A DNA stretch of 6,006 nt from JBHGAV01 sp041946685 (GCA_041946685.1 JBHGAV010000112.1:1-6006); one strand, 5' to 3'; positions 1 to 5,664 are shown, counted from the stretch's first letter. Notes: generated by a model not told the origin, from the sequence alone. Program-made: numbers and translations.

Positions 1-26
1 CATCAACATTTATGTCGCGCACCCTT

Positions 27-60
27 GAGAAACGGTGAGAACGGTCGCAAGGGATACAAT
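27..60 (+). promoter_or_regulatory. Possible promoter with a tandem repeat ahead of the small exported-protein gene
   Basis: TACAAT at 55-60 matches the bacterial -10 consensus at five of six bases and lies six bases before the ATG at 67. Transcription would therefore start at or next to the start codon, giving a leaderless or nearly leaderless message. The -35 area holds a near-perfect tandem direct repeat, gagaaacggt (27-36) then gagaacggt (37-45), whose copies begin ten bases apart, about one helical turn. TTGAGA at 25-30 resembles a -35 but is 24 bases from the hexamer, which is too far. The purine run AAGGGA (49-54) is about 12 bases from the ATG, long for a ribosome-binding site. This is motif reading only. 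Confidence 0.25.
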
Positions 61-66
61 ACTCTC

Positions 67-630
67 ATGGAGCGGATGTTGCTCCTTCTCTTGCTTTGGC
101 CGGCGCTGCTCGGGAATTCGTACTCTGATTACCTCAGCGCGAAGCGGAAAATCGACCTGATCGGGAACGACCAGGCGCCCGCCGGCTCAAAAATTGTGCT
201 CACCGGAACAGAGCTGAACGCGTATGTAAGCCATGAGGTCGCCGCCCGCGTCCGGGAAGGGCTGCGGGAACCTAGAGTGCAACTGGGGCACGGTTCGGCC
301 TCGGGCTACGCCCTGGTGGATTTTCCCAAGCTGCGCCAGGCCAGCGGTAAGCCGATGAACTGGCTGCTCGCGAAGTTGCTGGAGGGAGAGCGGCCCGTCC
401 GGGTTGCCGCCCGCATTCATTCCGAACGGGGAACGGCCAGGGTGGATGTGGAGAGCGTGGAAATATCGGGGATGACGATCGAGGGCGCCACGCTGGACTA
501 CCTGATCCAAAAGTTCGTGCTTCCTTATTATCCTGGCGCCAAAGTCGGCGAACCTTTCGAGCTGAAGCACGGCATTGAGCGCCTGGAAATCCGGCCCGCC
601 GCCGTGCAGGTGATCATCGGACAGCGCTGA
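67..630 (+). CDS. Small, probably exported protein of unknown function
   Basis: 187 residues from the ATG at 67; an in-frame TTG at 25 would add a polar, basic tail ahead of the signal sequence and is less likely. I do not recognise a named family. Residues 4-16 form a strongly hydrophobic stretch with seven consecutive leucines, consistent with a Sec signal peptide or an N-terminal anchor; there is no lipobox cysteine and no cysteine anywhere. The remainder alternates short hydrophobic and charged stretches and looks beta-rich. Recognisable blocks are LTGTELNAYV (45-54), a GYALVDFPKL segment (80-89), GERPVRVAARIHS (107-119) and a C-terminal FELKHGIERLEIRP block (164-177). Plain beta proteins with an ELNAYL-type motif after a hydrophobic leader recall envelope lipid-binding folds (YceB/LmeA-like), but that is a weak guess. 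It converges on hemY with two bases between the stop codons. The reading frame is complete, and its protein composition fits a real gene. Confidence 0.8.
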   Translation: MERMLLLLLLWPALLGNSYSDYLSAKRKIDLIGNDQAPAGSKIVLTGTELNAYVSHEVAARVREGLREPRVQLGHGSASGYALVDFPKLRQASGKPMNWLLAKLLEGERPVRVAARIHSERGTARVDVESVEISGMTIEGATLDYLIQKFVLPYYPGAKVGEPFELKHGIERLEIRPAAVQVIIGQR

Positions 631-632
631 GT

Positions 633-2015
633 TCAGGCGCGCCGCAAACTGGTGATCCGCCGCGCCGCTTCTTTGCCCATCCGGATGCAGTCTGGAACCC
701 CTATCCCGTGATACGCGTTCCCTGCTAAGAACAGCCCTGGGATTTGGCGGAGCCGGCCCGCGATCCGGGCGACCCGTTCCGCGTGACCCACACTGTACTG
801 CGCCATGGAGCGCGGCCAACGGGCGATCCGGGTGAACACCGGTTCCGCGGTCACGCCCATGATCTCGCTGAGCTCCTCCTGTACGGCCGCTGCCAGAGCT
901 TCATCGCTCTCGCCCACCGCGCCATCGTCCTCCCCGCCCACAAAGCAGCGGAGGACAGCCATGTGGTCCGGCACGCGGTGTGAAAACTTCGTTCCAAGCC
1001 AGGTACAAGCCACCAGCCGCCGCCGCTCACACTTCGGAACCAGGAACCCGAAGCCGTTCAGCCGGTGGCCGAGGCTGCTCCGGTCATACCCCAAAGAGAT
1101 TGTCACCGAGGAAGAGTACGAGACGGAATGGAGCAGCGCGCTCAGTTCGGGATCGGTTTCAGAAAGGAGCGCACCAGCCTCGTAAGCCTGGCAAGCGAGC
1201 ACGACCTGAGCCGCTTCCAGCCACTGCGCACCCAGCCGGATTCGAAAGCCGCCGGCTTCGCGCTCGAGCGTTTCGGCCTCCGCTTGCACTACTCTCAGCG
1301 CCGGCCCCGCCGCGGCGACGAGCGCCTCTGTAAGCTGGCTGAGTCCGCCCTTGAGTGTCTGGAAGAGCGGCAGCCCCTTGCTCTCGCTGTTCGTTCTCTG
1401 CCGCCGCGCGGCCAGGACGCCCCGGGTCAGGCTGCCATACTTCCGTTCCAGTTCCACGAACCTCGGCAGCACGCTCGAGACGCTCAGCTTCCCCGGGTCG
1501 CCGCCGTAAATGCCGGCCAGCAGCGGCTCCGCCAGGTAATCCACCGCTTCACGTCCGTAGTGGTCCGTGACGAAATCGGCCACCGAGCGATCCCCCGGCT
1601 TATTCTCATCGGGCCGGCGGAACCACTCCAGCCCCATGCGGATTTTCGTTCGCCACCCGAGCAGCCGCGTCGTGATCATCGGCAACACGCGGGTCGGGAT
1701 CATGAGCATGAGCCCGTCGGGCAGCGGAACGAGCCGGCGCCCCTTCCAGACGTAAGTGACACGGAGGTGGTCGTTGGAGCCGATCACCTGGTCCGCCAGC
1801 CCCAGATCCCGGATCAAGTCCATCGCCCATGGCTTCTGAGAGAGGAAGCTGTCGGGCCCGGTTTCGATGACGCAGCCGTGCAGGCGCTCGGTCTCGATGA
1901 CGCCTCCCAGCCGGTTCCGCCGCTCGACCAGCGTGGACGGTATGCCTGCTTTGGCAAGGTAGTAGGCGGTCGAGAGCCCCGAAATTCCGCCTCCGATAAT
2001 GACGACCGGCAGCAT
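633..2015 (-). CDS. hemY: FAD-dependent protoporphyrinogen/coproporphyrinogen oxidase (HemY type)
   Basis: 460 residues, the normal length for the oxygen-dependent HemY/PPOX family. The enzyme oxidises a porphyrinogen by six electrons to the porphyrin, using FAD, and is usually membrane-associated. The dinucleotide-binding motif is at 6-14 (IIGGGISGL, with G8, G10 and G13), followed by ERRNRLGGVIET (31-42). The GPDSFL block is at 53-58, and the C-terminal FAD motif, AGNAYHGIGVPDCIRMGK, is at 431-448. LAEPLLAGIYGGDP (161-174) is also typical of the family. From memory, K61 aligns with Lys71 of Bacillus subtilis HemY, where human PPOX has an arginine region instead; this favours a CgoX (coproporphyrinogen III oxidase) relationship but does not prove the substrate. 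The ATG directly abuts the hemH TGA, and an AGGG ribosome-binding site lies eight bases upstream, inside hemH. It is the last gene of the heme unit. Confidence 0.95.
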   Translation of the reverse strand: MLPVVIIGGGISGLSTAYYLAKAGIPSTLVERRNRLGGVIETERLHGCVIETGPDSFLSQKPWAMDLIRDLGLADQVIGSNDHLRVTYVWKGRRLVPLPDGLMLMIPTRVLPMITTRLLGWRTKIRMGLEWFRRPDENKPGDRSVADFVTDHYGREAVDYLAEPLLAGIYGGDPGKLSVSSVLPRFVELERKYGSLTRGVLAARRQRTNSESKGLPLFQTLKGGLSQLTEALVAAAGPALRVVQAEAETLEREAGGFRIRLGAQWLEAAQVVLACQAYEAGALLSETDPELSALLHSVSYSSSVTISLGYDRSSLGHRLNGFGFLVPKCERRRLVACTWLGTKFSHRVPDHMAVLRCFVGGEDDGAVGESDEALAAAVQEELSEIMGVTAEPVFTRIARWPRSMAQYSVGHAERVARIAGRLRQIPGLFLAGNAYHGIGVPDCIRMGKEAARRITSLRRA

Positions 2016-2930
2016 TCAGGACACCCTGCCTGCCGGGTCCTGGCCCAGTTTCCGAAGCGCAACGTCGGCCAGGGCGGCGATGAACGTAGGCGAGTCGTTC
2101 ACGGATTCGGGACGGTAGAGGCGGATGCCACGCTCAAGGGCGTAATTGCGGAACAGCACGTCCACGTCGTACAGGATTTCGACGTGGTCGCTCACGAAGC
2201 TGATCGGCGCGACAACCAGTTCACGAAAGCCTTGGGCAGCATACAGGTCAATCCGGGACTCGACGGTCGGGCCGAGCCACTTCTCGTCCGTCGCGCCCTG
2301 GCTCTGGTAGGCGAAGTCCCAATCGGTAAGACCTCCCCGCGCAGCCACGGCCGCGGCCGTCGCCCTGGCCTCCCGGTCATACGCGTCCCCGGCCTCCAGG
2401 ACCCTCTCGGGCAGGCTGTGCGCCGTGAACAGCACCTTGCGGCCCGGAGCCAGCGGCGCCAGCTTCTCATAAAAGGCCTCGATCAGAAGGGGGTGGTCAT
2501 GGAAGCTCTTCGCCCACACAATTTCGGCCTTGAAGCCGAGTTCCGTCTTGGCCTCCTGGGTTCGGCGGAAATAGAGTCCGATGCTCATCTTTGAGTACTG
2601 CGGCGCGAGGCAGATGGCGACGATCCGGTCCACTCCCGCGGCCTGCATTTCGGCCATGGCCTCCCGGATGAAAGGGCGCCAGTTCCGCATGCCGAAATAG
2701 GTCGTGACGGGGTGGCCGGCGGCCGCCAGGTGACGTTGAAGCGCCCGGGCTTGCTCCCGGGTGCGCGCCAGCAAAGGGGAACCCCCTCCGATGGCAGCGT
2801 AACGCCGCCGGATTTCTTCCAAAAGCGGAGGCGGGGTCGGCCTGCCGCCGCGCACATACCCGAGGTACTCCTCAAGGTCTTCCAGGCGTTCCGGGGCGCC
2901 GTGCGCCAGCAGCAGGACCGCCTGCTTCAC
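2016..2930 (-). CDS. hemH: Ferrochelatase (protoporphyrin or coproporphyrin type)
   Basis: 304 residues, close to the length of the short bacterial enzyme. It inserts ferrous iron into a porphyrin in the cytoplasm. The catalytic histidine is H171 in FTAHSLPERV (168-177), and the conserved acidic residue is E251 in FVSDHVEILYD (245-255). YQSQGATDEKWLGPTVE (208-224) matches the family's QS-x-G-x(4)-WLGP block. GYVRGGRPTPPPLLEEI followed by RYAAIGGGSPL (24-53) strongly resembles remembered Bacillus CpfC sequence. The only cysteine is C107, so there is no [2Fe-2S] cluster of the animal or actinobacterial kind. At the position of the B. subtilis iron-ligand Tyr13 there is H10 (LLLAHGAP). The start is GTG at 2930, overlapping the hemE stop as GTGA, with GGGA nine bases upstream. 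There is no signal or membrane segment. Substrate choice (protoporphyrin IX or coproporphyrin III) cannot be settled here. Confidence 0.95.
   Translation of the reverse strand: MKQAVLLLAHGAPERLEDLEEYLGYVRGGRPTPPPLLEEIRRRYAAIGGGSPLLARTREQARALQRHLAAAGHPVTTYFGMRNWRPFIREAMAEMQAAGVDRIVAICLAPQYSKMSIGLYFRRTQEAKTELGFKAEIVWAKSFHDHPLLIEAFYEKLAPLAPGRKVLFTAHSLPERVLEAGDAYDREARATAAAVAARGGLTDWDFAYQSQGATDEKWLGPTVESRIDLYAAQGFRELVVAPISFVSDHVEILYDVDVLFRNYALERGIRLYRPESVNDSPTFIAALADVALRKLGQDPAGRVS
2017..2042 (-). promoter_or_regulatory. Hairpin covering the hemY ribosome-binding site
   Basis: In the hemH-hemY message, CAGGAC (2042-2037) pairs with GTCCTG (2022-2017), and the next CC pairs with GG across a single bulged U. 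This gives an eight-pair stem with a nine-base loop. The stem holds part of the AGGG (2027-2024) that would serve as the hemY ribosome-binding site, and its foot overlaps the hemH TGA (2018-2016) two bases before the hemY ATG. A ribosome finishing hemH would open it, so hemY translation may depend on hemH translation. The pairing is read directly from the sequence; the role is inferred. Confidence 0.35.
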
Positions 2931-3949
2931 GGTTTGAATTCCCGGACGTAGCCCACCACGGCTTTCACATGATCCACGGGCGTCTCCGGGAGGATGCCGT
3001 GGCCAAGGTTGAAGATATGCCCGGGACGCGTGCCGGTTCGCTTCAGCAGTTCATGCACGCGCATCTTCAACTCGGGCAGCGGCGCGAACAGGGCGGCCGG
3101 GTCGAGGTTCCCCTGGATGGCCGAGCGGTAGCTGATGTCCATCCAGGCCTGGTCGATGTTGATGCGCCAATCGACCCCGAGGACGTCGCCCCCGGCCGCG
3201 TGCAGTTCGCGGAAGAAGCCGGCCGCTCCGGTGCCGAAGTGGATCACGGGCACTCCGGTCGAGCGTATGCGCTCGATCAGCGCGCGGGAATACGGGGCGA
3301 CGAAACGCACGTAGTCATCCGGACCCAGCGCGCCGACCCAGCTATCGAACACTTGAATCGCGCGGGCGCCAGCCGCCACCTGGAGAATCGCATAGGGGCC
3401 GAGCACGTCCACCAGCTTGCCCATGAGCCGCCGCCACAGCGTCTCGTTGCTGTACATCATCTGCTTGGTCTTCAGGAAGGTCCGCGACGGCCCGCCCTCG
3501 ATGATGTAGCTGGCCAGCGTGAACGGAGCGCCCACAAATCCGATGACGGGCACCCGGCCGGCCAGCGCTTTTACAACCACGCCGATCGCCTCGCCCACAT
3601 AGCCCAGGTCATCCGTGTTGGAGATCGACAGCGTATCGATGTCTTCCGATGTGCGGACCGGGTTTTCGATGACGGGCCCTTCGCCGCTCACGAAGCGCAG
3701 CTTCAGCCCCATCGGCTCGACGGGCAACAACAGGTCCGCGAAAATGATGGCGGCGTCAACGTCCAGGACTTCCACCGGCTGCAAAGTAACGGTTGCGGCC
3801 AGATCAGGGCGTTTGCAGATCTCCAGAATTCCGTGCCTGGCACGGATCTCCCGGTACTGTCGCAGGTAGCGCCCCGCCTGGCGCATAAACCACACGGGCC
3901 GGACGTCCGTCGGCCGGCGCCGGCAGGCGTCGAGAAAACGGCTGTTCAT
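2927..3949 (-). CDS. hemE: Uroporphyrinogen decarboxylase
   Basis: 340 residues from the ATG at 3949. The enzyme removes four acetate carboxyl groups from uroporphyrinogen III to give coproporphyrinogen III, in the cytoplasm and without a cofactor. Family motifs, numbered from this start, are RQAGRYL at 23-29, the catalytic aspartate D72 in IIFADLLL, Y148 in SYIIEGGPSR, FDSWVG at 201-206, QGNLDP at 279-284, and H317 in FNLGHGILPETP. All the active-site positions I know are present. I prefer 3949 because the family usually begins close to this point and the codon overlaps the apbE stop as ATGA, a standard coupling arrangement. An ATG five codons upstream (3964) is also possible and has a marginally better purine stretch (GCGGAA). 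The 3' end overlaps the hemH GTG by four bases. Confidence 0.96.
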   Translation of the reverse strand: MNSRFLDACRRRPTDVRPVWFMRQAGRYLRQYREIRARHGILEICKRPDLAATVTLQPVEVLDVDAAIIFADLLLPVEPMGLKLRFVSGEGPVIENPVRTSEDIDTLSISNTDDLGYVGEAIGVVVKALAGRVPVIGFVGAPFTLASYIIEGGPSRTFLKTKQMMYSNETLWRRLMGKLVDVLGPYAILQVAAGARAIQVFDSWVGALGPDDYVRFVAPYSRALIERIRSTGVPVIHFGTGAAGFFRELHAAGGDVLGVDWRINIDQAWMDISYRSAIQGNLDPAALFAPLPELKMRVHELLKRTGTRPGHIFNLGHGILPETPVDHVKAVVGYVREFKP

Positions 3950-4914
3950 TGGAGCCACGCGCATGCCAGTTCCGCTTTGTCCTCACAGAAAAAGACGCGT
4001 AAGTGCTTGGGTTTGTGTTTGGCCGCCCATTGGCGGCCGAGAATGAAGAAGGGCTTGGTCCACGCCTCGCTCTCGATCGTTTTCGGAGCAACTACGGACA
4101 CCGACAGCATGCCCTGCGCCGGGTAGCCGGTGCGGGGGTCCATGATGTGCGTATAAAGCTTGCCCCCGGCCATAAAGAACTTTTCGTAACTTCCAGAGGT
4201 CGATAGCGATTCATCTTTCAGGAAAAGCTGCTCGACTGTCTTGGTCTCGTCCCTTGGATCGCGGATCCGGACCTCCCAGCCACGAATCTCGCTGGCTGGG
4301 CTGCCCAACCCATAAATGCTGCTGCCCGCCGCCGAAACCAGCGCCGAGGTGATGCCGTTTTCCTTCAGCACTGCGATCATCCGATCCACGGCGTACCCCT
4401 TCCCGATCCCGCCCGGATCGATTTCAACGCCGGGCCGGGTGAATCGCACGGTTTGGTTCTCAGCGTCCAGCACGATGTTCCGGTACCCCACTTTCTGGAG
4501 GGCGCCGGAGACCTCTTCCTTGCTTGGCAGATTGCCCGTGCCCTTGTAAAAGCCCCAGACCTTCATGAGCGGGCCCACGCTGATGTCGAAGGCGCCCTCG
4601 CTCTGCCGGCTGTACGCCAGGCACGCCGCAAGCAGATCGAACAGTTCCTTGCTCACTCTTACGGGGCGTTCCGCGGCCTCCCGGTTCACCCTGCTCCACT
4701 CACTGTTGGGCCGGTAGTTGGAAAGCATCCGGTCCAGCCGGCGGACCTCCGCGAAGGCAGCCTCCACCGCGTATTCCATCCTCTCCCGGTTATCGCTGTA
4801 GACAGCGACCGAGTAGGTGGAGCCCATCGCGTCCAGGTTGGCCTCGAGCCGCAGAAGCTCCCCGGCCCACCCTGCGAAGGGCAGAAGAAACAACAGTACC
4901 ACAAGCTGTAACAT
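3946..4914 (-). CDS. apbE: ApbE-family FAD:protein FMN transferase, exported, with a variant metal site
   Basis: 322 residues from the ATG at 4914. ApbE enzymes use FAD and Mg2+ to attach FMN to threonine or serine of exported or membrane redox proteins. Residues 1-18 (MLQLVVLLFLLPFAGWAG) look like a signal peptide without a lipobox cysteine, so the product is probably periplasmic and not a lipoprotein. Family blocks are AMGSTYSVAVYS (29-40), FDISVGPLMKVWGF (109-122), IDPGGIGKGYAVDR (165-178), LSTSGSYEKFF (237-247) and THIMDPRTGYPAQG (255-268). The usual GGIAKG alanine is G171. The usual D-A-L-S-T metal segment reads E283-A-W-T-K287, so the acidic ligand is Glu and the Thr ligand is Lys if aligned without a gap. 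A frame extension to a TTG at 4986 crosses the intergenic hairpin and is unlikely. The ATG has no clear ribosome-binding site. It overlaps hemE by four bases. No flavinylated partner is visible in the window. Confidence 0.93.
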   Translation of the reverse strand: MLQLVVLLFLLPFAGWAGELLRLEANLDAMGSTYSVAVYSDNRERMEYAVEAAFAEVRRLDRMLSNYRPNSEWSRVNREAAERPVRVSKELFDLLAACLAYSRQSEGAFDISVGPLMKVWGFYKGTGNLPSKEEVSGALQKVGYRNIVLDAENQTVRFTRPGVEIDPGGIGKGYAVDRMIAVLKENGITSALVSAAGSSIYGLGSPASEIRGWEVRIRDPRDETKTVEQLFLKDESLSTSGSYEKFFMAGGKLYTHIMDPRTGYPAQGMLSVSVVAPKTIESEAWTKPFFILGRQWAAKHKPKHLRVFFCEDKAELACAWLQ

Positions 4915-4990
4915 GCGGACTATATTTTTGGAAGCTGATAAGGCCCCATGGGGGCCTGAAAAACTACGCGAAAGTAATCCCGGCAAGACA
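4915..4990 (-). other. Intergenic gap between rbfA and apbE: perfect hairpin and -10-like hexamer
   Basis: This is the only real gap in the minus-strand gene row. It contains aggcccc (4941-4947) and its exact reverse complement ggggcct (4951-4957) around a three-base loop, a GC-rich seven-pair stem. Neither strand has a proper U-run after it, so it is at best a weak terminator or a pause, attenuation or mRNA-end structure for the infB-ylxP-rbfA message. Between it and apbE the transcript strand reads AAAAATATAGT, with TATAGT (five of six -10 matches) only four bases before the ATG. No -35 is found at the right distance. Whether apbE-hem has its own promoter here is unresolved. Confidence 0.35.
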
Positions 4991-5362
4991 TCAATTACTA
5001 GAGTCCTCGGCCCGCGTGCGGCTTTTCTGCACTCTCTTGAGGAGTTCTTCGATCCGGCTCGCCGAGTCCGGAGCCGTGTCGTGTTCGAAGTGAAGCTCGG
5101 GGATTCTCCACAGCCGCAGGCGGCTCGCCGCCTCGCGGCGGATGTAGTGCCTCGCGCCCTCGAGAGCTTTCAAGGCATCCTCCTGCCGGCGGACATCTCC
5201 GCCCACAGCCACACGAACGCGCGCGTGCCGCAGATCCCGGCTCACCTGCACGTCAATCACTGCTACCGAGCCGAGCCTGGGGTCGGACATTTCGTATCCG
5301 ATAATTTCCGCCAGCTCTTCTTTGAGCGATTCAGCAACTCTTCCCGCGCGGTGGGGATCCAT
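4991..5362 (-). CDS. rbfA: 30S ribosome-binding factor A
   Basis: 123 residues, normal for RbfA. This KH-like protein binds the 30S subunit near the 5' end of 16S rRNA, helps late maturation of the small subunit and is important at low temperature. The N terminus HRAGRVAESLKEELAEII (4-21), the SDPRLG turn (26-31), VAVIDVQVSRDLRHARVRV (33-51) and the core ALEGARHYIRREAASRLRLW (66-85) fit the family. The closing PELHFEHDTAPDSASRIEELL (88-108) carries the conserved F-x-x-D signature. The tail after 110 is short and basic. The ATG at 5362 follows the ylxP stop by seven bases, with GGAG ten bases upstream inside ylxP. It is the third gene of the infB-ylxP-rbfA block; truB, which often comes next, is absent here. 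Confidence 0.95.
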   Translation of the reverse strand: MDPHRAGRVAESLKEELAEIIGYEMSDPRLGSVAVIDVQVSRDLRHARVRVAVGGDVRRQEDALKALEGARHYIRREAASRLRLWRIPELHFEHDTAPDSASRIEELLKRVQKSRTRAEDSSN

Positions 5363-5369
5363 CGGGGCT

Positions 5370-5657
5370 TCACTCCAGCCACTCCACCGTGGCGCCCACC
5401 AGGCCGGGGCCGAGCAGCCCCGCGGCCTCCTTTTCCACCGACTGGAGCACCAGGGCGGCCTGGCCGTGATCGTTCGAAACAGTCACCGCAGCTACCAGCG
5501 CCCGCTGCCAGAGGTCCTGATAATCGATCTCCGCAACCGCCACATTGAACTTGTGGCGCAACCTTTCCTTCAAACCCTGTACGACGTGACGCTTCTCCTT
5601 GAGGGAGTGAGAGTTTTCCAGCCTCACCTCGAGGGTGAGGACTCCGATCGTGGCCAT
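5370..5657 (-). CDS. ylxP: YlxP/DUF503 family protein
   Basis: 95 residues, the usual length. DUF503 proteins are small alpha-beta proteins found between infB and rbfA in many bacteria; their role is not firmly established, though the location ties them to ribosome assembly or translation. The N-terminal GVLTLEVRLENSHSLKEKR (5-23), FNVAVAEIDYQDLWQRA (37-53) and the AAVTVSND strand (56-63) are the family's hallmark blocks. I chose the ATG at 5657: longer in-frame extensions run back into infB and lack family character. An AGGA stretch is only two to three bases from the ATG, unusually close, so translation may rely on re-initiation after infB, whose stop is seven bases upstream. A seven-pair hairpin, CCTCACC/GGTGAGG, lies in codons 6-12. 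Confidence 0.93.
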   Translation of the reverse strand: MATIGVLTLEVRLENSHSLKEKRHVVQGLKERLRHKFNVAVAEIDYQDLWQRALVAAVTVSNDHGQAALVLQSVEKEAAGLLGPGLVGATVEWLE

Positions 5658-5664
5658 TTCCTGT

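Noticed and set aside
1..3. cat at the left edge as the ATG of a divergent minus-strand gene
   Set aside because: Only three bases of such a gene would be visible, so it cannot be supported or denied.
187..819. 210-codon minus-strand frame opposite the exported-protein gene
   Set aside because: Its translation is Pro/Arg/His-rich and it runs across the convergent junction into hemY in another frame; the plus-strand frame with leader and structured blocks is the better gene.
1065..2594. Open frame of 509 codons on the plus strand across hemY and hemH
   Set aside because: It lies antisense to two unmistakable heme genes, its product is rich in Arg, Pro, Gln and His with no domain, and long antisense frames are normal in GC-rich coding DNA.
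2969..4126. Open frame of 385 codons on the plus strand across hemE and the end of apbE
   Set aside because: Antisense shadow of conserved genes with low-complexity His/Arg/Gln-rich translation and no recognisable motif.
4941..4957. Calling the hairpin a rho-independent terminator
   Set aside because: No run of T follows the stem on either strand, so it is reported only as a hairpin of unknown role.
4915..4986. N-terminal extension of apbE to a TTG at 4986
   Set aside because: It would bury the signal peptide behind 24 residues, has no ribosome-binding site and reads through the hairpin; the ATG at 4914 gives a normal exported ApbE, although its signal peptide then lacks a positive n-region.
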